A DNA stretch of 64,000 bases from Symsagittifera roscoffensis (GCF_963678635.1 NC_087062.1:28978833-29042832); one strand, 5' to 3'; shown: positions 35,433 through 47,026, numbered from the stretch's first letter. The notes: generated by a model not told the origin, from the letters alone. A program made the numbers and translations.

Positions 35433-36110
35433 AGAATCAGCAAATAAAAAACTTGAAAAAGTTAGAAAAAATTTTAGAAAAAATTTTTTTTTCCAAAGAA
35501 AATTTTGATTTCCTTATCTTATTATTAATAACCTTTGTTAATATTCAAAAATTCCTAAGAGGTTTTCATTACTCTAAGACATACTAATCAAATAGTACAA
35601 CTTGGCTTAAGAAAAAGAAAACAAACATCGTGAAATTAATGTCAACACATTTTAAAATTGACGTCAGTACAATAAATTTAAAGCTCAAATTAGGAAATAA
35701 AGTCTCTAACATCATATGGTATATCACTAACACTGAAAAAAATCATATTAGTATATTAGCAAAACACCCTAACGAAGATAAACACGAATTATACGTCTTC
35801 TTTCGTCGATATACTTCAGAAACTGACACAATTCTTCAGCAAATAAAAATACCAAATAACATAATTTGTATACCGGAAGAGCGATTAATTGCTTCACTCC
35901 CGATTGCTTTCTGATATCATAATATACCCAAGCGCAAAACTACTTGCATTTTAATCATTTTAATTAAAAACACAAAATTTTCCTTAACAAAAATTAAAAA
36001 TAATAACAAGTTCATAAGAAAATTTTAAATATTTTTTATATTGTTTATCATTCCCTAGATAAATATTTATGTCCCTAAAAGGATGTAAAATGCTATGACC
36101 AACTTTTATC
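35363..36110 (+). repeat. Segment X, second copy
   Basis: 748 bp nearly identical to 24388-25136. Here it continues into ORF Y and the intact gag start of copy C, so this right-hand context is probably the original one. Its left edge is fused to the integrase tail of copy B. Confidence 0.9.
35639..35914 (+). CDS. ORF X, second copy
   Basis: Intact 91-residue frame, the same as 24665-24940 apart from a few substitutions (for example NIKWYIT to NIIWYIT, SEIDT to SETDT). It lies 181 bp upstream of its diverged paralog ORF Y and about 540 bp upstream of gag copy C. The family is unknown; see the first copy for its features. That both copies are open is weak evidence of function, because the duplication is recent. 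Confidence 0.5.
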   Translation: MSTHFKIDVSTINLKLKLGNKVSNIIWYITNTEKNHISILAKHPNEDKHELYVFFRRYTSETDTILQQIKIPNNIICIPEERLIASLPIAF

Positions 36111-36357
36111 AAGTTAATACAACAGCATTTAATTTAAAACTAAAATTGAAAAATAAATCCACAAAAATTATTTGGTATATCACCAATATCCAAAAAGATC
36201 AAATCACAATTTTGTCCAAACACCCACACAAAAATCCAGCAGCAATACCCCAGAGATAACTTCCATCTTGAAAAAGCTTAATCAGCCCCATTGCACTATT
36301 GATCTATCTAACAAAAATTCGTATTCATTGAACCCAGCAAACTTCATTGTAACTTAA
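36095..36357 (+). pseudogene. ORF Y: diverged paralog of ORF X (frameshifted)
   Basis: The frame opens at ATG 36095 and resembles ORF X through IIWYITNIQKDQITILSKHP. It stops at TAA 36257-36259. The remaining similarity (TPEITSILKKLNQPHCTIDLS, comparable to SEIDTILQQIKIPNNIICIP of X) continues in another frame to 36357, implying one indel near 36225-36245. X and Y therefore form a tandem pair of related small genes upstream of gag. The first 16 bases lie within the end of segment X. Function unknown. Confidence 0.6.
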
Positions 36358-36450
36358 ATACAATTATTTCAGTCCGAACAATTGATCAGTACACAACACA
36401 TCCAAACCCTTTATATATTGTTAACAAAACAATGAGTGAATTAAACAAAG

Positions 36451-37806
36451 ATGGCAAACGTAGTAGCATACCCAGATTTAGCTCTCGAAAAGTTTACCGG
36501 CTTAGATCCGAATGAAGATGCAAGAGATTTTCTTGATATAGTAGAGAAAAAGATAGCATTTTCCCTAGGCACTAGACCAGGAGATGCAGGTGACGAACAA
36601 GACGCATATGATAACAGACAAAGAGCCTTATTTGGTTCAATATTAAGAGGTCCAGCCGCTCAATGGTACCAGGGATTAGCAGCAAACTTACCTTGGAATG
36701 ATATAAGAGATCAATTCATAGATAGATTCACTGATGATAAAGATAAGTATAGGAGACGAATAGAAGCAGAAAACATAAAAAGACAACCTGATGAATTCAT
36801 TAAAAGCTACATACATAGATTAAGCACCGCAGTAGACCGTGGATGGCCTAATCCAACTTTTAATGATGATCAAAGAACAGCAAAGAAAATGGAATTCTTT
36901 GTACGCGGCTTAAGCCCGCCAGGCTTGAAACAAAATCCTCATCAATTCCTAAGTGAGGATCCACCCGCAACATGGCAACAATTAAAAGATCATATTGCAA
37001 CAAAAGATCTAAGTTTTGCAGTAAGTAGTGAGTTTACTGGAACAGCCTCAAGTAGTGTTGATAATAAGTTGAAGATAGAAGGAATAAAGGATCAGCTTAA
37101 GGAGTTAACAGGACTAATGAAAGATCATAAAATAAATGCAGCCTATTATCCAAATGAACCCAGAAATAAACAAAACCATACCCGATTTGGTAAATAGTGT
37201 CGTAGGTCAGGTCATACTATCAGTGTTTGTTTTAAATATAGAGACCACAAAGATCAAAACAGAAAACCACCTCAGTATCGTGAAAAATTCTCAGACAATT
37301 ATAATAGGAGATCTAAGCCTCAAGAAGAAAATAGTTATAACAATCGATACAATGGCTATAATCAGCGAAATAACAATAACAGACCATATTCTCCGTATCC
37401 TAGACAGTTCAATAACAGAACAAATAGTTTCGATAGATCTCGATCTCAAAGTTTTGGATCAAGAGATAGAAATTTCAATAATAGATTTAACGATCAAAAT
37501 AACCCAAATCGTTATAATACTTACAACACAGCCTCAAACAACTATAATCAAAATGGGAACGGAAGCAATTCTATACCCGATCGAAATAGAAGATCATTTT
37601 CACAAGACAATTATCGAACGCGATACCAAAACAGACCTCACGAAAATAAATTCCCATCCTACAATAATCAAGCAAGATCCCTAGGTGATTCAAAACCATC
37701 CTCCAGAGAAAATAGTCGAGACAGAAACCCTAAAGTACAATTTAGTGAGAATAAAATCCATGGCTATTACAGCGATGACGAAGGAGAGGAACTTACTTTA
37801 AACTAG
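36451..37806 (+). pseudogene. gag: ERV-L gag, copy C (full extent, internal UAG)
   Basis: The only copy with a start codon. The ATG at 36451 opens MANVVAYPDLALEKFTGLDP, which resembles N-termini of gypsy-type Gag proteins of invertebrates (family knowledge). The capsid-like domain spans roughly residues 10-185. The knuckle C-x2-C-x4-H-x4-C lies at about residues 247-260, but its first Cys is Gly here, and UAG (37195-37197) is the codon just before the second Cys. The frame then stays open for about 200 codons of Asn/Arg/Ser/Tyr-rich sequence to TAG at 37804-37806. Total extent is 451 codons. Whether UAG was ever read through is unknown. Confidence 0.88.
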
Positions 37807-37871
37807 AACAGTCTCCGCAAGATAAAAAGTCACAAATGTATATTAATCTGTATCAACATCCCGTCGGAGAC
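37797..37871 (+). promoter_or_regulatory. -1 ribosomal frameshift signal, copy C
   Basis: TTTAAAC (37797-37803) abuts the gag stop. A 7-nt spacer separates it from GTCTCCG (37811-37817), which is perfectly complementary to CGGAGAC (37865-37871). Spacing and heptamer are those of known -1 frameshift sites. The 47-nt loop could form further structure. Confidence 0.8.
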
Positions 37872-40800
37872 AAAAATAAAAATAACGGCCTTGAAACCCA
37901 ATTTTTAGATACTGGAGCAACTTGTTCACTGTTAAATTATGATACCTATTTAGAATACGCAAAAATACAAAAGTTGACACTTACTAAAGCACAATCCAAA
38001 ACATTTGCTGTTAATGGACAAAAACTCAAACTCTTAGGATATACAAATTTTAACGCTAGTTTTGACAGTAAAGGTGATTATTTTGTAAAAATTCGAGCAT
38101 GGGTTGCGGCCAAGGACGGATGTAAACTTAATATATTAGGTATGGATTTCCTCTCTAATTCAACTAAATCGATCGACTTTTCAACACCGAAACTAGAACT
38201 CAAAATGTACCCAGGAGTATCAGTCGCTATCAGTAATATAAAAAACAAAAGCTATCCATTTATAAGTAGTTATCAGAATGTACTTTTAGACCAAACTATA
38301 ACTTTAGCACCAAAATCAACTCGTGTCATTTCAATATCCCCAGCTGACAAAGTTTTCAAAAAGGGAACATTGTTCAAACTAGATAAAGATCTACAACAAA
38401 AAGGAATATATACTTATAACACCTATCGTAACCATGACGAGAAAACGTTACCTATAATGTTAAACAACCCTAAAGAATCGAAGGTCATTATATCCAAAGG
38501 CTCAATTGGACAAACTTTCGAAGACATTGAAACTGATTCAAAAACAATATACAGCGTCGCAGACAATATAGCTTTTATGGAAGTTTTGTTCAACAAAAAC
38601 GAACATCTAGATCATATTTTTCATGTAAGCGAGCAATCAAAAGATCAACTGTTTTTCAAAAATGCATCAATTGGTGAAAATCATAAAAATTCAAAAAAGA
38701 AAAACAAGGAACTTTTGAAACAAAAAGAACTAGATTATACAAATAAATACGAACTAGAAACAGATTTCAGCAAGGAATTGAAGGACCTGAAACCCAAATC
38801 TGAACTAAACTCCCAAACACATTTTACAAATATACAAATTCATGAAATCCAGAAAAAGTTTGACAAGACAAAACAAGAGTTTCTAAAAAAGTTTGACTTT
38901 ACTCACTCTGATATAGACCAAAATCAATTACAAGACCTAATGAATATGCTATTACAGAATAAAGACGTATATTCACAACATAAATACGACGTAGGTCTAA
39001 TAAAGCAAAAATTCCACGTAAAGCTTTTACCAAACTCTGTATTGACTAAACAAAGACCATCAAGAGTTTCATTGCATTAGCAAGAAAAATTGAATGACTT
39101 ACTAGACCAACGATGTAAATCAGGAATAATTACAGAAATGGGAAGTAATACCGAAATGGGATCAGAATTTATAAATCCAATTATAATACTTCCAAAAGGG
39201 AACATAGTCAAGCTCGTTATCGATGCGAGATACCTGAACTCAATAACTGACTTAAGTCGTTATTCATGGCCATTAGAACCAATAGGATCGCTCATCACTA
39301 AGCTAAAAAGAAATTTCTTCACCACGAGTGATTTATGCTCAGCATACAATCAAGTACCTTTAACAGAAGAAACACAACAATTAACAAGCTTTGTAATTGG
39401 ATCAAAACAATATACTTTTAAACGAGGTTTTTACGGATTATGTGGTCTACCAAATTTCTTCAGTAGAATAATGACAATACATTTTGCACCCTTAATAAAA
39501 AGAAATCAAGCAGTAACCTATATAGACGATACAATAATGCAAGCACAAACTGTAGAAGAAATGTTCGACATCATTGCTACATACCATGACTTATTAAGAA
39601 AATCAGGATTAAAAGCTCAACCAGAAAAGACAAAATTTTTTTTGAGAAGAGTACAGTTTTTAGGACATGTAATAAGTAAAAATGGCATACAACCAGTCAA
39701 GAAAAAGGTAGATAATCTCAAAGCATTGAAATCGCCAGAGAACAAAAGAGATGTAATGAGAGTGTTAGGTTGTTTAGGATTTTATAGTATGTATATAAAG
39801 AACTTACATGTAGACTCAAAGCCTTTCTATGATTTGATACGAAATGATACAGTTTTTAAATGGACACAAGATCATGAAAAATTATTTAACGAAATAAACG
39901 AAAGAATTAGCGCCGATACAATCTTAGCAATACCAGACACAAGATATCCTTTCCATGTACACGTAGACTCATCATCAATAGGAATAGTTTCAATATTGGT
40001 ACAAGAATTCCCAGAAGGAAAACGTATTATATCCTTTAATTCAAGAGTATATAACAAAGAAGAATAAAAAATGTCAACAACAGCTAGAGAGCTTTGCGGT
40101 GTTGTATCAGCTCTACAAACGAACGAACACTATTTATTAGGTTCACCACATCCAATATATCTCTATACTGACCACGAAGCTTTGATTTACCTTTGGGGAA
40201 GAAGAGGTAAACTCTCCCATAGATATTTTAGATATCAATTGGTTATATCACAATTCCAAAATTTAAAAATTATTTGGACCGAAGGAAAAAACCTAGCATT
40301 CCCAGATATTTTGAGCAGAAATGTAACAACTAAAGATTTAGACAAACACCAACTTAAACATAAAAAAATTCCCAAAGACATTTTATTTTACGACAAAAAT
40401 GGCTACGAAGAAAAATACTTCATAGTACATGATACCAAAAAAGGATCCAGCGATGAATTTTTTCCTGTTATTAAACAAGATAAGAATGGTGTAACTAGAT
40501 TCAAAATAAATAACGACAAATTAATCAAAATACCCAAAGAAACAAAAAAGAACAAATTTGCTCACTAACTGATATAAGTTCTTGCTTTATACAAGGTTCA
40601 GCTATCAACCAAGTTAGAATGATTCAAAACAAAGTACCAAATAATAATGCAAGTGACGAAGAATCAGATCATAACTACTCCGAATTGTCCTTCGAATTGA
40701 ACACCAACCCAACCCAATTTGGGGATTATATGTCAAATTACGATATTGAAGACCAGTCCGACCTCTTATATTTTGAAACGATTAATGAACAAGATGAGAT

Positions 40801-42853
40801 AATCCAAGAATGTTTACTAAACGATGAAATTGCATTATGTGAACAATTAACCAATAAACTAGAAAACAAAAAACTTGCAACCAAACTGCCTAACGAAATA
40901 CTTACAAACAAGGATAACCTTACTCAGATATTTACTAGTTTCAACAACCGCGGAAAAAATATAGATTTAAACACAGAACTTATTGCCAAAGAACAAGACA
41001 CCGACGCAGTCATAAAAATCGTAAAAGAATTAGTAAGAAACAAAAACAAAGACTCAAAAAATATACACTATAGACAATCAAGAGCTTTATCTTCATATCT
41101 AAACAAATTTGAAACTTTACTATTAATAGGAAATATTCTTTGCATTGAACAAGCATCAGATAATCCCGAAGTAAAAGAAATTAAAATTTGTGTACCTATG
41201 TCACTTTTTATAAAAACATTTGAATTGGCACTTACAGATCAGTTAGCAGGTCATGTAGGAAAAGACAAAACCATTGCGAATATAAAACGATTTTTCTTTT
41301 GGCCAGGCATGTATAAATGGATAACCCAGTTAATAGCAGGATGTCTTGACTGTCAAAAAAATAAACACAAACGTCACGATCTTAACCAAGCACCGTTAGA
41401 ACAATGGACGGATACAGTACCTTTCCCGTTTCATACTGTACACATAGATCATAAGGGACCAATTAATCCTACATCAAACGGAAAGAAACATTGTTTAGTT
41501 GTAGTAGATTCATTTTCTCGATTCCTCCAAGTATATCCAGTAGCTAACACTACCGCATTTGAAACAAAAAAAACTTTAGAAAAATTTATTCTCACATTTG
41601 GTATTCCACAAAAACTAGTTTATGATAATAGAACAGCTTTCATGAACGAAGATTTTACTGGTTGGCTTCATGAACTAGGAATAACACATGCTCCCAGAAC
41701 CGCATATTCACCATGGACAAATGGTAAAGTGGAAATACAAAACAAACATCTAGGAACACATTTTAGAATTTTCTTTGATCAAGCAAAGGGAAATTGGAGT
41801 GATCTAGCTGCGAAATTCGCTTTCGCTCATAACACCACTATCAACGCAAGTACTGGATTAACACCATACGAAATTTTTTTCGGACAAAAACCTCAAATAC
41901 CAATCTCTTTAAAACTAGGATTACTCCGAAATTCAGAATTATCGTGCAACTCTGAATTCTGTGCTAATCTTCCATTACACAGACATTCTTTACAAACATC
42001 ATCAAATAAGGCTATACAACCATTATTAAAACCAAAAATTAACACTTCACTACTTATCAGAGAGAGCCAATTTAAATACATCTATAATACAGCTTACAAG
42101 AAAAGTCTTGAAAACAACGCCAAAATCCACAAATATCGAAATAAATATAAATTAGGAAAACCCTTAGAAATAGGTCAAAAAGTACTGATGGAAAACCATT
42201 CCATAGAAGATGGCAAATCAAAAAAATTACAAGAACTACGATCAGGCCCATATACGGTAACAAATAAAGTAACGAATGTAAACTATGAAATACAATTAGA
42301 TTCAGATCAAACTATAAAAAAGACAGCTCATAGAAACCATCTAATTGAATACTTTCCCATTGAAGAAAAAGCAAAGGAACTGGTGAATGACTATGTTTTA
42401 AAAGACCAGTCCTACAAACCATTCTATGAAAACCTAATGAAATCAAGGAATAAAATTGTCAATACACCACTAACCAACAAATCATTTCAAAACCCAATGG
42501 GTTCATCAGAATATTTACCTGTCGAAACACACCATAGACGAGAAAATAATATAGAACTACATGAAACTGAGCAAGAAAAAACCTTAACGAATATCGACTC
42601 AGGATTTCAAGAGCACAACCGAGAAATTATACAAATGCCACATACACCAGGATTAGCTCAGAGAAGGTTAACCTCAACACCTCTTTATCCAAACGATAGG
42701 AATGATAATAATTTCGATGAATTGTCATATATACCATCTACATCAACACACCACCCCCAAAACGGACAGGCATCTGTTCAAACGGGCTCGACAAATAAAA
42801 GAATTCAGAGACATCGGCGACAACCCAGCTTCTACCAAGCAGGATTCAACTAA
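37804..42853 (+). pseudogene. pol: ERV-L pro-pol, copy C (full extent, two stops, one frameshift)
   Basis: Protease active site D-T-G at 37908-37916. The frame is cut by TAG at 39078-39080 (Tyr in copies A/B) and TAA at 40065-40067 (Gln in A/B). A one-base loss in an A run near 40552 then shifts it. RT has YIDD at 39519-39530, where A and B have FIDD. RNase H is at about 39960-40330. Integrase lies at 41240-41800 with the D-D-35-E set, and the GPY/F module (RSGPYTVTNKVTNVNYEIQL) at 42240-42300. Only this copy keeps the natural C-terminus, a tail of about 180 residues after GPY/F ending at 42853. Copy C lacks the TAA found in A and B, so the copies were disabled independently. Confidence 0.93.
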
Positions 42854-43054
42854 GGAATCTCTAATAGTCTTCACTAGCTAAAAACTCATTTTGTAATCTC
42901 CGGGTCACCAATTTGGATACAAAAGATTATTCAAACTATGACCCCACACGTAATGGTCAATCAAACTAGTCAATTTTTTTTAAAAACAATGGTTTCTTTC
43001 AATAAAAACCAACCAAAAAAAAGTTACTATTGCTAATTTTTAATCTTCGCGATA

Positions 43055-45045
43055 ATGATGAAATTTACTACTCTAATTTCAACATTTATATCTCTTGTCA
43101 TTCTACAGAATGATGATTTGGAAAACGTATCGAATTTTCTCAAAGTTACTCACTATGATTGTTCAAGCATGCAGGAAAATAAAATGTATGCTTTAAATCA
43201 AGTGGCCCCATGTAAAGTTAGCCCAGAAAACCTTTACACTACCGATAGCACAATTAGCTTTATCAACGGTCTTATAGAAGATACGTGAACGCAGTTATGT
43301 GTAAAATTAAAACATTTCCCATTCGTTATAATTGCGGAATGTGGGCACATTCTTCCATCGTTCACAATATGAACATGATAACCTAAGAAATTATTATACC
43401 ACCAGAAGATTGCAAAAAAGCAGCAAAGAACAACAAAATTACAGTGAATGAAGATGGATACACCCATGAACTAATTATAAAAATGGATGAAAGTATTTTA
43501 CAACACAGAAATGAAGGAACATCATTAGAAGGCGACAGTTCGACAGCATGCAAGAATAGGGGACAAATCAAACACTATAGCTACGAAACGCACATGCAAA
43601 AATTTCAACTCAAAGTAAATCTAGAAACAAAACAAGTACAAAATCTTTACGGTATCCCATTACCATGCACAGTACTCGAAGGCGGATGCGAATCAACATC
43701 ATTAGACCCTTATGCTTACACTTGGGACATGCCCGAAAATTGCGTAGTCACAAAATTGTTTTCTCAAAAAGCGAAAATGGTCAAGTACGCTAATAAATTG
43801 GACCACCCTCAATATCATATACTGAGTGAGGGATCGGCACCCAATGGCTTAGACCTCAAAATTCGCATTTACAACAGGCAGCAAGAAGTCTGCAGCAGGC
43901 CAGGAGCATTATATAAAACAAATTTTGAGTCCTTGTTTATTTCTTATTCAGGCGGTTTTGATATGAACACTGGTAAATCCAGCAACATACGACACGATGA
44001 TAGAAATTACTATCAAATGCAAATAAATAAGAACGATCAATTAAGAGTGAAACCTTTGAACTATCCTCTGGGATCAGGTAATTTTTCATTCCTCCATGAT
44101 GAACGTAACAATAAAAATCGGGATCCTCTTTGGCGCAATGTAGGTACCGATGAAATTGATTACGAACTTCATCTGGGCGCAAAGTTAGATTACATAATGT
44201 ACTTTAATGCTAAACAACTCAGGCATTCTGAAATGACATTATTACAGAATCAATGTGAACTCGAAAGAACACAAATTCTAACAATAATGATGTTAGCTTT
44301 AGAAAATACCAGGCTTGCAGGATACATGTTAACCGGCAACCGCTCTATGTTTTTGGACACCGATGGAGCAGTTGGCTGGCTGTATCACTGCCCTAAAAAA
44401 ATTTCACCTCTTAAAGTTCTCGAAAAATGCTTTGATCGAATACCGATCTTTTACAATGGGCTAACAATGTTTGTCGACCCTATTACCCGCCAAATTTTTC
44501 CTTTTGCCAACGAAATACATTGCGTTGGTGGCTACAAAAATGCCTTTCAACTTGATTTAGATGATAAATTATCTTGGTACCAATTAATGCCGGCTCCAAT
44601 ACCTTTCAAGACTCCTTTAATGTTCGCTCCACAAGATATAGGCCATATTACGGAATTTCCCGTATACGATTCGCGACGCGCAGGCATGTATACCCCAAAA
44701 CAATTAAAAGCTTTTTGGGATAACATTATTCATAACACAGCATCAACATCCATTCTCAAAAAAATTACAAGAACTGTTCTCCAAAATGGACACATGGATT
44801 ATGCAAATTCCGACGCTTTAACCGCTGCAATGGGTTTAAACCAAAAAATTTATCTAGATTCTCTGCTCTCACCAGGATTTTTCATGAATAGTTTCATCGG
44901 AACATTCGGTTTTGTTGCTTTTTTCCTAGAAAAAATGGGAATTTATTTTGCCTGTTTTCTTTTTCTCAAATTCCTGCTAGAAATAATAGTAACAATTATT
45001 AAAGCTTTGGAAATTAATAAGCTAACAAATCGTACTATGAGCTAA
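43055..45045 (+). pseudogene. env: ERV-L env: chuvirus-type envelope glycoprotein (one frameshift, one stop)
   Basis: Envelope gene 200 bp after pol. The 5' part (43055-43288) has a hydrophobic signal peptide (MMKFTTLISTFISLVIL) and then YDC and APC cysteines. Around 43255 the coding signal moves to another frame, with CGMWAH near 43333. It is cut by TAA at 43384-43386, then runs open to 45045. The long part has regularly placed Cys (PLPCTV, ENCVVTKL, QCELERTQ, GWLYHCPKK, KCFDRIP, EIHCVGGY), the string MFVDPITRQIFPF, and hydrophobic segments near 44880-45015 for membrane anchoring. This order of Cys and the C-G-x-x-x-H and DP-x-TR motifs recall the G protein of Jingchuvirales (chuviruses) and of LTR elements that captured it. 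The assignment is from pattern memory, not a search. Confidence 0.65.
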
Positions 45046-45407
45046 TCGTACTAATCGTACTATGGGCCACGTATAACCTTTTCGTTCTATCAGTTTTTAC
45101 TTCTATTTTCTCAAACGAAAACTCCAATCTTGAATCATCAGATTTGCGAAACTCAAGACAAAAACAAATACGACAACAACATCAAAATCAAAATATTTAC
45201 CAAGAAAGCACTGCTTCAATGCCTATGGTAGAGCGAAATGAGCCTGCAGTACCCTTAATGTCACCAGATTCGCAAAACGAACCTGGTTTATACCCAGACC
45301 TAAATAACCAAAATGAACATTTAGTACGGAACAGTGTAATAGGAACGATCTCTAGCACAACAATCCCTCATCCAACCACCAACAACAACACTATAACACC
45401 AATCTAA
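45021..45407 (+). pseudogene. Env tail-like frame: membrane segment plus Gln/Asn-rich tail
   Basis: A frame shifted by -1 from env is open from 45021 to 45407 and overlaps the env 3' end by 25 bp. It has no early ATG. It encodes a hydrophobic stretch (LIVLIVLWATYNLFVLSVF) followed by a Gln/Asn/Ser/Pro-rich tail (QKQIRQQHQNQNIYQE...). The simplest reading is the true C-terminus of env, thrown out of frame by a local duplication of AATCGTACT at 45029-45061. A separate small membrane protein is the alternative. Confidence 0.5.
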
Positions 45408-45464
45408 GCAACAGTTTTCTATTTCAGAATGCCCTCAAGAAAACTGTGCATCCCCATTGACTAA

Positions 45465-45740
45465 ATGCTTGTCGATATACTAGACAGACAAGTTCTTTTA
45501 TTGATTCAATTTCCCACACTTACAAATAAACTGTTTACACGAATAGCAGCTGTTGACTTGCCTCAACCAGGAACCAATAATTTTATACGCCTCATGCTAA
45601 TTGTTTACCCAGGAAAAGTGATTCATGAAGCCGTCATTGAATCATCGAATCCCAAATACAATTATATCTGTTCGTTTTTTCAAAGTAACGAATCTGCTAT
45701 CATAAAAATTACTTCAGAAGGAGTTCATTTTTGTGTGTGA
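45465..45740 (+). CDS. P1: small accessory ORF, P family
   Basis: Intact 91-residue frame (ATG 45465). It has an N-terminal hydrophobic strand pair (LVDILDRQVLLLIQFP), a central RLMLIVYPG, the family signature ESSNPKYNYICSFF and a C-terminal EGVHFCV. No signal peptide or long membrane helix; probably a compact beta-rich protein. P2 and P3 downstream align over the whole length, and P4-P7 share the signature (small or acidic residue, S/T/N-rich turn, aromatic residue, hydrophobic run). No known family was recognised. Its place after env and its paralogy suggest an accessory gene expressed by splicing. Confidence 0.6.
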   Translation: MLVDILDRQVLLLIQFPTLTNKLFTRIAAVDLPQPGTNNFIRLMLIVYPGKVIHEAVIESSNPKYNYICSFFQSNESAIIKITSEGVHFCV

Positions 45741-45782
45741 AATACCACGATATAAAAAATTTACTTGAACACAAATATTCAA

Positions 45783-46161
45783 ATGTTGGTAGGAATTTTG
45801 GATCGAGACATTCGTTTATTAATTCAACTCCCAGGTTATGCAAACAAACTACCAGCATTAATAGCATCAGCAAGATTACCAAAAACCAAACCAAATGATT
45901 GCATTCACCTTATGATAATAACTTATCCTGAGGAAACTGTTCAAGAAATTGAAATTGACTCTTCAAACAAAAAATATGATTATATTTGTTCTTTTATTTA
46001 CTGATTATGTTTGTTCTTTACTGGCGAGTTGTTCTTCACAACTCGCCATATTGGAATTTTTTCCTAGTTTTGTCGAATACTTGCTTAAGTCATCTGACGA
46101 CTGCTGAAATAGCTCAGCAGTCTTCATTACCGATTTCGAAGGAATTCACTTCTGTGTATAA
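45783..46161 (+). pseudogene. P2: P-family ORF disrupted by a rearranged insert
   Basis: ATG 45783; the frame ends at 46004 but follows P1 closely (LVGILDRDIRLLIQLP, DSSNKKYDYICSF). The missing C-terminus reappears at about 46125-46161 (ITDFEGIHFCV then TAA, compare ITSEGVHFCV in P1). Between them sits about 120 bp of foreign sequence. It has an 11-bp-stem hairpin at 46022-46048 and a 62-bp exact copy of P4 sequence (46035-46096 equals 46667-46728). A second hairpin with a 9-bp stem lies at 46099-46122. The insert looks like a template-switch event during copying. Confidence 0.65.
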
Positions 46162-46226
46162 GTATTAAACCAGAAACAACAAAAATGAATGGATACTTTC
46201 CAAATATAAAATTTGGAGAAAAATAA

Positions 46227-46514
46227 ATGTTCCTTGACACACTAAATCAAAATTTCTGCTTAATCATATCTTGTCCTCATTTCCCAAAGAAATTCTTTTC
46301 CCGAGTCACAACAGCAATTTTACCATCCGTAGCAATTGATAACCATTTACACTTAATTATCATCGACTTTCACCATAATCAAAATTACGATATTATCGTG
46401 AAGGAAACCAATCCTAGATACAAAGATATTCTTCACATCTTAAAGTATAAAAACTCAGCCATAATCGAAACTGCTTGTGAAGAAATTATTTTTTTTTGTG
46501 AGAAAAATAATTAA
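46227..46514 (+). CDS. P3: small accessory ORF, P family
   Basis: Intact 95-residue frame (ATG 46227) that aligns end to end with P1. It shares the N-terminal strand region (FLDTLNQNFCLIISCP), central HLIIIDFH, the signature KETNPRYKDILHIL and a C-terminal EEIIFFCE. Identity to P1 is low by eye, so the duplication is old and the frame has nevertheless been kept open. This suggests the protein was maintained by selection. It precedes P4 by 10 bp. Function unknown. Confidence 0.6.
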   Translation: MFLDTLNQNFCLIISCPHFPKKFFSRVTTAILPSVAIDNHLHLIIIDFHHNQNYDIIVKETNPRYKDILHILKYKNSAIIETACEEIIFFCEKNN

Positions 46515-46524
46515 ATATAAACCC

Positions 46525-46779
46525 ATGTTATTTAAACACAACAATCGTCACGTACTCCTTTACCAAATAGAAAAATCCTTCGACGCCTGTAACGGTTCAT
46601 ATTGTCCAAAACTTATCTTATATTTCGATTATTGTAACACGTGGGAAGACGGAACAATTGAAGTCTTTCACAACTCGCCATATTGGAATTTTTTCCTAGT
46701 TTTGTCGAATACTTGCTTAAGTCATCTGCCAAAAGACATAAGCGATTTCCATTCAAATGATCTCACTAACCTCTCGTAA
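46525..46779 (+). CDS. P4: small accessory ORF, P family (second subgroup)
   Basis: Intact frame of 84 residues from ATG 46525, the start that matches P5 and P6 in alignment (an earlier in-frame ATG at 46477 overlaps P3). The layout is a short N-terminal strand, then KLILYFDYCNTWEDGTIE, then the signature FHNSPYWNFFLVLSN. P5 (YPTSRYWPFFLFVS) and P6 (KPSNKYWHLILCLANS) share this YW form and form a subgroup. 62 bp of this gene (46667-46728) were copied into P2. Function unknown. Confidence 0.55.
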   Translation: MLFKHNNRHVLLYQIEKSFDACNGSYCPKLILYFDYCNTWEDGTIEVFHNSPYWNFFLVLSNTCLSHLPKDISDFHSNDLTNLS

Positions 46780-47026
46780 TCTATTTATCCGGTTACCAAA
46801 CCTACGTTACTCTTTTATTGGAGTAGAGAAACACTCTGAAAACTTTTATCTTTTACATGTGAGTTTAACTCCAGGTTAACTCCAATTTCGAGGTTAACTC
46901 CAGTATATTAACTACAATCACAGTTCCAGGAAATCACCCTAATTTCCTTGAACTAAGTCATTTTCTTGCTTTTGACAAAAATGCAGAATTTTTTCTAAAT
47001 CCACCTATTTTCTCTAATTAGAAAGA
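46780..47026. repeat. Spacer with GGTTAACTCCA repeat
   Basis: Non-coding spacer between P4 and P5. It contains three or four units of the type GGTTAACTCCA at about 46860-46905. It also contains an A/T-rich lead-in to P5. No gene is seen. Confidence 0.6.
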
